A stretch of 41,482 bases of DNA. Origin: Rhodospirillaceae bacterium (GTDB lineage Bacteria; Pseudomonadota; Alphaproteobacteria; UBA6615). Positions 7,792 through 15,609 of the stretch are shown here, piece by piece. Numbering within the stretch: position 1 is the first letter of the stretch; each line of letters opens with the position of its first letter. The stretch is taken from the NCBI GenBank assembly GCA_002724635.1, contig PBPM01000064.1, forward strand, positions 1 through 41,482, written 5' to 3'. The position numbers and the translations under genes were made by a program. The notes under the pieces are model-generated. The model searched no databases and was not told the origin of the DNA. It saw only the letters and a program-made list of their open reading frames with translations.

Positions 7792-8456
7792 CCGAGACAC
7801 TGCACATCGAGGGGCTCACCGTTCGGCATGGCGCGGTCGTGGCGGTGCGCGAGGCGTCGCTCTCCGCGCCCGCGAGCGCCATTACCGCGCTGGTCGGCGT
7901 GAACGGCGCCGGGAAGTCCAGTCTGATCCGCGCGGTCATCGGCCTAGCGGTGTCAGACGGCATCATCCGCCTCGGCGAGCATGTCATATCCGGTCTGCCG
8001 GTCGAAGCGCGAATCCATGCCGGGCTTGGGTACGTGCCCGAGGGACGGCGGGTCTTTCCGGGCATGACCGTGGAGGAAAACCTGTTGGTCGCAGGACCGG
8101 CAGGAAGCCAGCTTCGCCGACGGCGGCGTGACGCGGCGCTCGACCTGTTTCCCCAGCTCGAACCCCGTTTGGCAGACCGCGCTTGGAAACTCTCCGGCGG
8201 ACAGCAGCAGATGCTCGCAATCAGCCGTGCGCTCATGGCCGACCCCGCGGTCTACATGCTCGACGAGCCGACTCTCGGCCTCGCTCCGCAAGTGATCGAT
8301 GATGTCGCCGCCAGCCTGCGGCGGCTAGCAGACAAAGGTGCGGCAATCCTTCTCGCAGAGCAGAATGTCGGCTTCGCCGCTCGCGTTGCGGATTCCATGA
8401 TAACTATCGATACGGGCCGAATCGCGCCTGCACCGGCTACGAGCGAGCCGGACTAG
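7788..8456 (+). CDS. Liv-type ABC transporter ATPase (LivF-like)
   Basis: 222 residues. Walker A GVNGAGKSS is at 37-45, YVPEGRRVFPGMTVEENL at about 82-99 (the LivF Q-loop region), the signature LSGGQQQM at 135-142, Walker B VYMLDEP at 155-161, and the switch is LAEQN, as in LivF rather than LivG. ATG 7788 overlaps the previous TGA (ATGA), so it is translationally coupled. It completes a binding protein, two permease and two ATPase set. Its stop overlaps the stop of the convergent SH3b gene by 2-3 bp, marking the operon end. Confidence 0.94.
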   Translation: MTETLHIEGLTVRHGAVVAVREASLSAPASAITALVGVNGAGKSSLIRAVIGLAVSDGIIRLGEHVISGLPVEARIHAGLGYVPEGRRVFPGMTVEENLLVAGPAGSQLRRRRRDAALDLFPQLEPRLADRAWKLSGGQQQMLAISRALMADPAVYMLDEPTLGLAPQVIDDVAASLRRLADKGAAILLAEQNVGFAARVADSMITIDTGRIAPAPATSEPD

Positions 8457-9007
8457 GGACAGCGCGTCTGGTTCAGCCAGCCGTCTCCGGGCCCGTCGAG
8501 CGGCCAGACCGTTGCCGTCACGTCGCGCCTAGGATCAAGAAGATCACGCCAGGTGCAGGCCACCTCGCGCGCGATCATTTCGGCCCAGTCAGCGGGAACA
8601 CCAGTTCCTAGAACGATAGAGATGCGATCGTCCGCCTCAACTGACACTTCGGACAGATCGCCGCGCTCCGAAGCCCATTCGAGGAATGCGTTTTCCGCAT
8701 CGCCGAAGGCCGGCGCCATGAAATCCGGGGGCAGGAGTACGAAGGACCGGTGTACCCAGCCCGTTGCGTCGCTGTCGTCGAAGCCGCGGATATGCACCCA
8801 GCGTCCACTCTCGTCGAAGGCGCGTATCTTGTCGCCACGTTTGAGTTTACCCACAATTGAATGGCCCTCACCGGGGCCCGCGCGGACATTCAGTATCCGG
8901 GCCGAGATGCTGGTTTCCCAGCCGCGCTTTAAATCGCCCGCAACCGCCGTGCCGCCGGCTAGCAGCATGAGAGCGGACATGAGTATAAAACATGCATTGC
9001 GGTACAT
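8453..9007 (-). CDS. Secreted protein with bacterial SH3 (SH3b) domain
   Basis: 184 residues. An N-terminal signal peptide (hydrophobic about 7-22, GTAVAG before a likely cleavage) is followed by one SH3b domain. The segment ARILNVRAGPGEGHSIVGKLKRGDKIRAF and the following SGRWVHIRGFD...GWVHRSFV are the standard SH3b strands. SH3b domains usually bind peptidoglycan or metal ligands. The C-terminal 90 residues, with two Cys and many Trp and Asp, match no family that I recognise. AGGAGA lies upstream of the ATG. It is convergent with the transporter operon and has no evident partner. Confidence 0.82.
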   Translation of the reverse strand: MYRNACFILMSALMLLAGGTAVAGDLKRGWETSISARILNVRAGPGEGHSIVGKLKRGDKIRAFDESGRWVHIRGFDDSDATGWVHRSFVLLPPDFMAPAFGDAENAFLEWASERGDLSEVSVEADDRISIVLGTGVPADWAEMIAREVACTWRDLLDPRRDVTATVWPLDGPGDGWLNQTRCP

Positions 9008-9144
9008 TTTTTGGCCCGTCTCCTGCAGACCGCCACCTATCTTCGAAAGCGCGGGCGCCGGGCGCGTAGCGCTGCCACCTCGAATCGTGCAACCGGTTTG
9101 GTGATTATGGCACGCTCCTCGGTCGCCTCATAATGCGCGGCTAA

Positions 9145-9735
9145 CAATTTCAAATCCGCCGCCCTCCGGTCCAAGACCGGATTCTGATTATCATCACCGG
9201 TGCGGACGCGCAGGATCGCGTTTTTGGCCTGACACGCCGACTTGCGAAACGCCTGATGCCGGGGCTGCGTAACATCATGGGCGCGGACGTTTTCGCCTCC
9301 CCGTCGCAGAACGATCTACAGCCCGATCCGCCTGAGCCGAAGCCCGCCATCGTCCCGGAAAAGTCACCGCCGAGCGAGCCCGTATCAGGGACAGAGGGTG
9401 GCGCCACGAATGAAGCGCTCGCCGCGCCAAGCGCGTCGTCACAGCCACCGCTGGCCGACCCAATCCACCTCGTCACCCGGCCGCGCATCGTCGATCGCGC
9501 CGACGGTACCAACTTGCTACAGATCTCCGGTGCGGCGGCCACCATGAACGTTCCGCTGAACCGTAACCAGATCATCCACCTAACCCGCGGCATCATGATG
9601 GCACTCGAACGCTCGGAATGGGCGCTCGACTAGAGCCAGAAGGTCGCGGGTGCCGAGGCGGCCAGCCCGACCGCCGAAACCGTGCCCGGCGACATCGACA
9701 TCACCGCCGACAGCCCCGCGCGCTACCGTCACTAG
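9145..9735 (+). pseudogene. Decayed Pro/Ala-rich hypothetical gene
   Basis: The frame is open from 9145 to a TAG at 9631-9633, and coding-like sequence continues in the same frame for 33 codons to a TAG at 9733-9735. Upstream of the first ATG (9256) the frame already looks coding (RILIIITGADAQDRVFGLTRRL), but it has no canonical start or SD. The middle is a Pro/Glu/Ala/Ser-rich linker, and the last part (NRNQIIHLTRGIMMALERSEW) looks folded. I do not recognise a family. The missing start and the internal amber suggest a gene remnant. A short intact gene at 9256-9633 is the alternative. Confidence 0.45.
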
Positions 9736-9864
9736 GCGAAGAATTTTCCACAGAACGGGAAACTGGCAAGCCGGGTAGCGACTCATGCGGACCCGCTATT
9801 TTCCGGTGTGTATCGGTGCCAGCGCACGCGATCTTCGATGACAGAAACAGAACGGGGAACGACC

Positions 9865-10551
9865 ATGGCACGTCCTGAAAACATGGTGCATGGCAGCGAG
9901 GCCGCGGCCGCCGCGGCGCGCAACACGGCACACTATCTCCTCGAGATCGGTGCGGTAAATTTCCGCCCCGAGGATCCTTATACCTTCACCTCCGGCCGGA
10001 TCAGCCCGAGTTACATCGACTGTCGCCGGGTCATCGCCTTTCCGGAAGCGCGCGAGGCCATGACGGCCCATGCGATCGATCTGATCGACCGCGAGCTCGG
10101 ACGTGACAATATAGACGTCGTCGCGGGCGGCGAGACGGCCGGAATTCCCTATGCGGCCTTCGTAGCCGTCGCGCTTGGCAAGCCCATGGTCTACGTGCGC
10201 AAGGAGCCCAAGGGCTTTGGCCGGATGGCCCAGATCGAGGGGGCGTTCGAGGCCGGCGCCCGGGTCCTACTGGTCGAGGATCTGACCACCGACGGCGGCA
10301 GCAAGGTCCGCTTCGTCGACGCGCTGCGCGCCGCCGATGCCACGGTCGAGCACACCTATGTCGTGTTCCACTACGGCATCTTCCCGGAAAGCCAGACGAC
10401 CATGGACGAGCTCGGCGTCGGCCTCCACGCGCTCGCCACCTGGTGGGATGTGCTCGACGCCGCGCGCGAACAGGGCGCGTTCTCGGCCGAACAGCTCGAC
10501 AGCGTCGAGACCTATCTGCACGACCCGGACGGCTGGAAGCCGATGGGCTAA
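9865..10551 (+). CDS. pyrE: Orotate phosphoribosyltransferase
   Basis: Converts orotate and PRPP to orotidine 5'-phosphate in de novo pyrimidine synthesis. The protein has 228 residues. The PRPP loop VLLVEDLTTDGGSK is at 134-147; the common form is VEDVxTTGGS, and the EDLxTDGGSK variant occurs in alphaproteobacterial PyrE. YVRKEPKGFGR (110-120) carries the catalytic-loop Lys/Arg residues, and FTSGRISPSYIDCR is near the N-terminus. ATG 9865 is chosen because GGGGAA lies about 6 nt upstream; upstream in-frame starts lack an SD. The substrate-binding protein gene follows after 84 bp and is unrelated in function. Confidence 0.95.
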   Translation: MARPENMVHGSEAAAAAARNTAHYLLEIGAVNFRPEDPYTFTSGRISPSYIDCRRVIAFPEAREAMTAHAIDLIDRELGRDNIDVVAGGETAGIPYAAFVAVALGKPMVYVRKEPKGFGRMAQIEGAFEAGARVLLVEDLTTDGGSKVRFVDALRAADATVEHTYVVFHYGIFPESQTTMDELGVGLHALATWWDVLDAAREQGAFSAEQLDSVETYLHDPDGWKPMG

Positions 10552-10635
10552 CCGCCGGGTGGGGCGCAGGACTGCACGCGCCGGCGCCGATTGTTGATTG
10601 TCCATTCGCGGGTCCGTTCGCCTAGAATGGGCGCT

Positions 10636-12318
10636 ATGTTCAAAAGCAGGATCGTCATCGCCGCATTAGTCCTAGCAACGGCACACGCCGCCGCGCCGGC
10701 TCACGCGCAGGACAAGGCCCCGAAATCTGCAAGGGACACGCTGGTCATCGGGGTCAGCCAGTTCCCACAGGGGTTCCACCCCAATCTTGCCAGCCACGTA
10801 GTACTGTCCCTGGTCAATGGCATGACCCGGCGGCCCTTCACCGTCTACGACGCGGACTGGAGGCTTATCTGCATGCTTTGCGAGACGCTGCCTTCGCGTG
10901 CGGCCGGCACCATCCGTGACTGGACCATGCCCGGCGGCGAGGAAGGCGTGGAAGTGGACTACACAATCCGCCCGGGCGCAGCCTGGGGCGACGGCACGCC
11001 CGTCTCCACGAAGGACGTGCTCTTCACCTGGGCAATCGGCCGCGACGAGACGGCGGGCGTCAACAATCAGGAACTCTATCGACGGATGGAGAAGATCGTC
11101 GCCCATGACGATCAGAGATTCACCATCTTCTGGAACAAGCGTACCTGCAGCGCCGAGGCGATCAACGATTTCGAGCTGGTGCCAGCCCATATAGAGGCCG
11201 AGGCCGCCGCGGACCCTGCGGCCTACCGGTCGCGCAACTCCTACGACACGGACCCGACCCGGCCCGGGCTCTACTTCGGGCCCTACCGAATCTCACGCGT
11301 CGAGCCGGGCGCAACGATCACCCTCGAACCGAATTCCACTTGGTGGGGCAAGAAGCCGGCCTTCAGGCGCATCACCGTGCGCACCATCGAGAACACCGCG
11401 GCGTTGGAAGCAAACCTGCTTTCGGGCGAGATCGACTATATCGCCGGCGAGACCGGGATCTCTCTGGACCAGGCGATCGCCTTCGAGAAACGCCACGGCG
11501 ACCGGTTCAACGTGGTCTTCAAGCCCGGGCTGTTCTACGAGCATGTGGACCTGCGCCTTGCCAACCCGATCCTCGCCGACCGCCGGGTCCGCCGGGCGCT
11601 GCTCCACGCGATCGACCGCAAGACGATCAGCGAACGCCTGTTCGAGAGCAAGCAGCCGGTCGCCGACACCTTCGTCCATCCGTTGGACAGCGTGCACACC
11701 GACGATGTACGCAAATATCCGTATTACGCCGCCATGGCGAGGAAACTCCTCGATGCGGCCGGCTGGACGGACACCCGCAAGGGCATCCGCCACAACGCGG
11801 CGGGCGAACCCCTCCAGCTCGAAATCATGACAACCGCGGGCAACCGGGTGCGCGAACTGGTCGAGCAGGTCATCCAGTCGAACCTGCGCGACGTCGGCGT
11901 CGACCTACGCATCCGCAACCAACCGGCCCGGGTACTATTCGGCCAGACTATCCGCCAGCGCGAGTTCCCGGCCATGGCCATGTTCGCCTGGTTCTCCACG
12001 CCGGAGAATATCCCGCGTACGACCCTGCACTCGACCATGATCCCGACGGCTCAAAACGGCTGGTCGGGCCAGAACTATACCGGCTTCCAAAACCCGGTCA
12101 TGGACGAGGCGATCGACCGGGTTGAGGTGGAGTGCGGCGCCGACGCACAAAACCGCCACTGGACGACCATCCAGCAGACCTATGCCGAGGAACTCCCGGT
12201 CCTGCCGCTCTACTTCCGCGCCAACGCTTTCATCATGCCACGCTGGCTCTTCGGTGTAACTCCGACAGGCCATCAGTATCCAAGCACCCTGTGGATCGAG
12301 AACTGGACGGTGGAGTGA
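10636..12318 (+). CDS. Peptide/opine-type ABC transporter substrate-binding protein (SBP family 5)
   Basis: About 560 residues, the usual size for DppA/OppA-like periplasmic proteins. A signal peptide with cleavage after AHA (about residue 24) is followed by DTLVIGVSQFPQGFHPN. The middle holds the typical W-DGTPVSTKDVLFTW motif and the later RRVRRALLHAIDRKTI motif. The ligand could be a peptide, opine, glutathione or sugar and cannot be decided here. ATG 10636 gives a clean signal peptide; the alternative is ATG 10627. Two permease genes follow after a 211-bp spacer that contains hairpins. Confidence 0.9.
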   Translation: MFKSRIVIAALVLATAHAAAPAHAQDKAPKSARDTLVIGVSQFPQGFHPNLASHVVLSLVNGMTRRPFTVYDADWRLICMLCETLPSRAAGTIRDWTMPGGEEGVEVDYTIRPGAAWGDGTPVSTKDVLFTWAIGRDETAGVNNQELYRRMEKIVAHDDQRFTIFWNKRTCSAEAINDFELVPAHIEAEAAADPAAYRSRNSYDTDPTRPGLYFGPYRISRVEPGATITLEPNSTWWGKKPAFRRITVRTIENTAALEANLLSGEIDYIAGETGISLDQAIAFEKRHGDRFNVVFKPGLFYEHVDLRLANPILADRRVRRALLHAIDRKTISERLFESKQPVADTFVHPLDSVHTDDVRKYPYYAAMARKLLDAAGWTDTRKGIRHNAAGEPLQLEIMTTAGNRVRELVEQVIQSNLRDVGVDLRIRNQPARVLFGQTIRQREFPAMAMFAWFSTPENIPRTTLHSTMIPTAQNGWSGQNYTGFQNPVMDEAIDRVEVECGADAQNRHWTTIQQTYAEELPVLPLYFRANAFIMPRWLFGVTPTGHQYPSTLWIENWTVE

Positions 12319-12347
12319 GCGTCGAGAAGCCACGCCCGCCGCGCGTA

Positions 12348-12494
12348 CCTCTCTGCCCCATGGGGGCGGAGAGGGCCGGGGTGAGGTGGGGGGAGCAACG
12401 GTTCACCCCGGAAGCAACCCTGCACATGGCAGCCACCCACCTCTCCCGGCTCGCTGTGCTCACCACCCTCTCCTCCCTGAAGGGCGGAGTGGGT
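12348..12494. repeat. Hairpin-rich intergenic repeat (REP-like)
   Basis: The spacer between the binding-protein and permease genes carries CCTCTCTGCCCC (12348-12359) facing GGGGGCGGAGAGG (12362-12374), an 11-bp stem including one G-T pair and a 2-nt AT loop. GTGAGGTGGGGGGA (about 12381-12394) is complementary in part to the CCACCTCTCCC near 12437-12447. A third imperfect stem, CCCTCTCCTCCCT/AGGGCGGAGTGGG, lies at about 12467-12493. This layout resembles the CCTCTCCC/GGGAGAGG palindromic elements scattered in many alphaproteobacterial genomes. It probably lowers or differentiates permease expression relative to the binding protein. Confidence 0.6.
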
Positions 12495-12529
12495 TTCCCA
12501 CCAAACGCTCCAATACGCATTCCTCGACC

Positions 12530-13495
12530 ATGCCCGCCTTCCTGACCCGCCGGCTCATAGGCATTGCCACGGTCCTCGCGGTGATGTCCTTCATCGTCTT
12601 CATGCTGATCGGGCTGATGCCGGGCGATCCCATCGACATCATGATCGCGTCAAACCCGGACCTGACCCCAGCCGACGGCGAACGCTTGAAGCGCCTGCAC
12701 GGCCTCGATCTGCCCCTGTGGGAGCGTTACGCTAACTGGTTGGGCAGCGTGCTCACCGGCAATCTGGGCTTCTCGCGTACCTATAACCGCCCGGTCATGG
12801 AAATCCTGCTACCGCGCCTTGGCAATACGGTCGTCCTGTTGGGGTTAAGCTCCATCTTCGCGATCCTGATGGCCATCCCGCTCGGCGTCATCGCCGCGAC
12901 CCGGCCACAGTCACGGCTCGACGGCGCAATCAACTTCTTCTGCTTCGCTGGTATCTCGGTCCCGCCCTTCTGGCTGGCGTTGGTCTTCATCATGCTCTTC
13001 GCCGTTACCCTCGGCTGGCTGCCCGCCGGCGGCATGGGCGCGCCGGACGCGAGCCTGTTCGCCCGGCTCGAGTTTCTAGTCTTGCCCGTCGTAACGCTCA
13101 CCATTGCCAGCCTCGCCAGCTACACCCGCTTCGCACGCGCCGCCATGATCGAGGTGCTGCGCGAGGACTATATCCGCACGGCGCGGGCCAAGGGCCTTGG
13201 GCCCGGGCGCACCGTCTTCGGCCACGGGCTGCGCAACGCCATGCTGCCGCTCACGACGATTATCGCGCTCGACTTCGGGACGCTTTTCTCGGGCGCCCTC
13301 ATCACCGAAACCATGTTCGGCTATCTAGGCATGGGCAAGCTGATCTACGACTCGATCCTCGGCAACGACTTCAACCTAGCCCTCGTGGGCCTGCTGCTCG
13401 CGACCCTTGTCGTCCTGATCGGCAACTTCCTATCGGACATCGCCTACGCCGTCCTCGACCCCCGCATCAGCTTCCGCGCTTTGGAGCCGACATGA
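12530..13495 (+). CDS. Peptide-type ABC transporter permease (DppB-like)
   Basis: 321 residues with six predicted membrane helices. The N-terminal RRLIGIATVLAVMSFIVFMLIGLMPGDP is typical of DppB/OppB, including the conserved PGDP. The cytoplasmic coupling motif is EVLREDYIRTARAKGLGPGRTVFGHGLRNAMLPL (about 206-239). ATG 12530 fits the family N-terminus, although no good SD is visible; an open frame extends further upstream but without homology. The stop overlaps the next gene as ATGA. Confidence 0.93.
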   Translation: MPAFLTRRLIGIATVLAVMSFIVFMLIGLMPGDPIDIMIASNPDLTPADGERLKRLHGLDLPLWERYANWLGSVLTGNLGFSRTYNRPVMEILLPRLGNTVVLLGLSSIFAILMAIPLGVIAATRPQSRLDGAINFFCFAGISVPPFWLALVFIMLFAVTLGWLPAGGMGAPDASLFARLEFLVLPVVTLTIASLASYTRFARAAMIEVLREDYIRTARAKGLGPGRTVFGHGLRNAMLPLTTIIALDFGTLFSGALITETMFGYLGMGKLIYDSILGNDFNLALVGLLLATLVVLIGNFLSDIAYAVLDPRISFRALEPT

Positions 13496-14418
13496 CGGTC
13501 GCGGCGCACGCTCTCGGGGACGACAGACCCAACGCAATCCGGGTCTGGCGCCGCTTACGGTGCAATCGGGCGGCCATGGCGAGCGCGGCCTTGCTCGCCG
13601 TGATCGCGCTCGCGGCCCTGCTGGCGCCGGCCATCGAGGCGCTGCTCGGGGTCGACACCACCCGGGTAGATCTCTTCAACCAGTATGCTCCGCCCAACGC
13701 AGAACACTGGCTCGGCACCGACGAGGCCGGGCGCGACGTGCTCGTCCGCCTGCTGTATGGTGGGCGCATCTCTCTCCTAGTGGGGCTAATGGCGGCACTC
13801 GGTGCGGCGACCATCGGTATATTTATCGGCCTCATGGCCGGCTACTATGGGGGGCGCCTCGACTCGCTCCTGATGCGCACTACCGACGTGGTGATCGCAC
13901 TGCCCCTGCTGCCGCTTCTGATCATCCTCACGGCGGTGGACCTGCAAAAGGCCGGCATCCCCGCCGACATTGCCAACTCCGAGATGGCGAGCCTTTACCG
14001 GATCGTCTTCATCATCGCGCTAGTCGGCTGGACCACGGTCGCCCGGCTGGTCCGCGCCGGCACGCTGACGGTCCGTTCGCGCGAGTTCGTCCGCGCCGCC
14101 GAAGCCATGGGCGCCCGACCTTCGGCCATCATGCTGCGTCATATTCTTCCAAACATCGTCTCGCCGATCATCGTCGCCACGACGCTATCCATCGGTACGG
14201 TGATACTGCTCGAATCGGTCCTCAGCTTCCTGGGCCTCGGCATCCAACCGCCCATCCCCAGCTGGGGCAACATGCTGACCAACGCCCAGGAACTGGCGAC
14301 CCGCGCCCCGGCGCTCGCCATCTGGCCCGGCGCAATCATCTTCATGACGGTGATGGCCTTCAACTTCTTCGGCGACGGGCTACAAGACGCCCTCGATCCA
14401 CGGGCCGCACGGAGGTAG
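13492..14418 (+). CDS. Peptide-type ABC transporter permease (DppC-like)
   Basis: 308 residues. The first membrane helix lies at about 29-50, followed by the periplasmic HWLGTDEAGRDVLVRLLYGGRISL motif of DppC/OppC proteins. The coupling region EFVRAAEAMGARPSAIMLRHILPN (about 199-222) and SVLSFLGLGIQPPIPSWGNML are also diagnostic. ATG 13492 overlaps the DppB stop. No ATPase genes (DppD/DppF) follow: the next sequence is a pseudogene on the other strand, so the system must borrow ATPases encoded elsewhere or be non-functional. Confidence 0.93.
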   Translation: MTVAAHALGDDRPNAIRVWRRLRCNRAAMASAALLAVIALAALLAPAIEALLGVDTTRVDLFNQYAPPNAEHWLGTDEAGRDVLVRLLYGGRISLLVGLMAALGAATIGIFIGLMAGYYGGRLDSLLMRTTDVVIALPLLPLLIILTAVDLQKAGIPADIANSEMASLYRIVFIIALVGWTTVARLVRAGTLTVRSREFVRAAEAMGARPSAIMLRHILPNIVSPIIVATTLSIGTVILLESVLSFLGLGIQPPIPSWGNMLTNAQELATRAPALAIWPGAIIFMTVMAFNFFGDGLQDALDPRAARR

Positions 14419-14424
14419 CAGGCC

Positions 14425-15098
14425 TCATCTCGGTAGAGCGATGAAGGTCCCGTTATTCTGCTGCGCGACCTCGTGCATCAAGTTCTCGAACCGACCTAAG
14501 GTCTACGGCGATATAAACCCTATCGTGTGCAGCCGCGCCTCCGGGTCGCCGGTCACCCGGCTGGTGTTGGGCCGCTACAGGGTCGCTATCACCGGGCCGG
14601 AAGGGGACTCCGTATAGTCGTCGCCGAAGATGTAAATCGAGACCTTCTCCCCCAGCTTCACGTAAAGCTTGACCGCGACTTCCAGCGCTTCGACGGCGCT
14701 CAAGTTGGACGCGCTCTTAAACGACCGGAACAGCCGGATAGCCCGGTCGCGCGCGCTCGCTATATCGGGGATCACGCCCCCGCGATAGCCGCCAATTAAG
14801 TGGTTGCCTTTGTCGTTGAGCACCTGGAAGTCCTGAATCCGGGGATGGCCTGGATGATATTCTCCACCTCGCGGGTTAGGACCGACTCTTCAAAATAATC
14901 AAACGAAATCTCCGTGCAGTCAAAGGAGAGCCTGTCGGCACTGCGCTTAGCCGCCGCATCCGTCTGCGCCAGCGCAGGCGCTGAGAAGAGGGCAAACAGG
15001 CATGCGAGTATCAGCGACTTTATAGATGTTCCTGAAATCGGCCGTATCGCCACATCGGTTCTCCCATCCAGATGCCTGAGCCGCGATGGTGCCGCCAT
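14425..15098 (-). pseudogene. Exported vWA-like protein, pseudogene
   Basis: A signal peptide (SLILACLFALFSAPALAQ) and the segment FDYFEESVLTREVENIIQAIPG are read in one frame. From about 14840 the sequence continues in another frame as IQDFQVLNDKGNHLIGGYRG, then KLYVKLGEKVSIYIFGDDYT. In that second frame two TAG codons (14575-14577 and 14503-14505) interrupt an otherwise coding stretch ending RFENLMHEVAQQNNGTFIAL. The alternating strands and the C-terminal helix resemble a von Willebrand A fold; this is a tentative assignment. One frameshift and two stops make it clearly broken. It ends 6 bp from the convergent permease gene. Confidence 0.7.
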
Positions 15099-15294
15099 CG
15101 CGCCGGCAAGCCCAATTTGTCGTACCGGGTAGATGGGAGAGCCAAAATAAGACGGTTTTTCCATAAGGGAACGCCCGCGAATATGGCTTTTTCCGCAATC
15201 CCGTGCTAGGAAGCGCCTCCCCGTCGGGGACGGCACAAAAAACCGCTTATTTGTGCGGGTTTCGAGCCAAGATGTGCGGAAGGGGGTGATTCCT

Positions 15295-15501
15295 ATCGTC
15301 CAGGTCGTAGTTCGTGACAACAATGTCGACCAGGCGCTGAAGGCGCTGAAGAAGAAAATGCAGCGCGAAGGCGTATTTCGCGAGATGAAGCTCCGGCGCT
15401 CCTACGAGAAGCCGTCGGAAAAGCGCGCCCGCGAAAAGGCGGAGGCGGTTCGTCGGGCTCGCAAGCTCGCGCGCAAACGCAAGGAACGCGAAGGCTTTTA
15501 G
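15295..15501 (+). CDS. rpsU: 30S ribosomal protein S21
   Basis: The segment [20 protein letters not shown] and the basic C-terminus [16 protein letters not shown] are bS21. Homologues begin at or near the QVxVRDNN segment, giving about 67-70 residues. No ATG, GTG or TTG exists at that point. In-frame GTG codons at 15253, 15274 and 15286 lie before or inside the Shine-Dalgarno GGAAGGGGGTGAT (15278-15290). The best-spaced start is ATC 15295 (8 nt after the purine run), with ATT 15289 or GTC 15298 as alternatives. The gene assignment is certain; the start is not. A strong terminator follows 38 bp after the stop. Confidence 0.9.
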   Translation: MVQVVVRDNNVDQALKALKKKMQREGVFREMKLRRSYEKPSEKRAREKAEAVRRARKLARKRKEREGF

Positions 15502-15539
15502 CCGCGCGCCAACACCTCTGCTGAGTTTCAGTACAAACG

Positions 15540-15571
15540 AAAACGCACGACCCCTAAAGGTCGTGCGTTTT
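15540..15571. terminator. Bidirectional intrinsic terminator (rpsU / pntB)
   Basis: A perfect 13-bp inverted repeat pairs AAAACGCACGACC (15540-15552) with GGTCGTGCGTTTT (15559-15571) around the 6-nt loop CCTAAA. The arms end in A-runs and T-runs, so each strand gives a stem followed by U residues. It sits between the convergent rpsU and transhydrogenase genes and should stop both. Confidence 0.93.
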
Positions 15572-15609
15572 ACGTTTCACGGAGCGGAAAAGACCGAGCG
15601 TTACATTGT

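Noticed and set aside
14527..14799. Plus-strand frame over the vWA-like pseudogene.
   Set aside because: Minus-strand segments across it read as one protein, so this frame is antisense.
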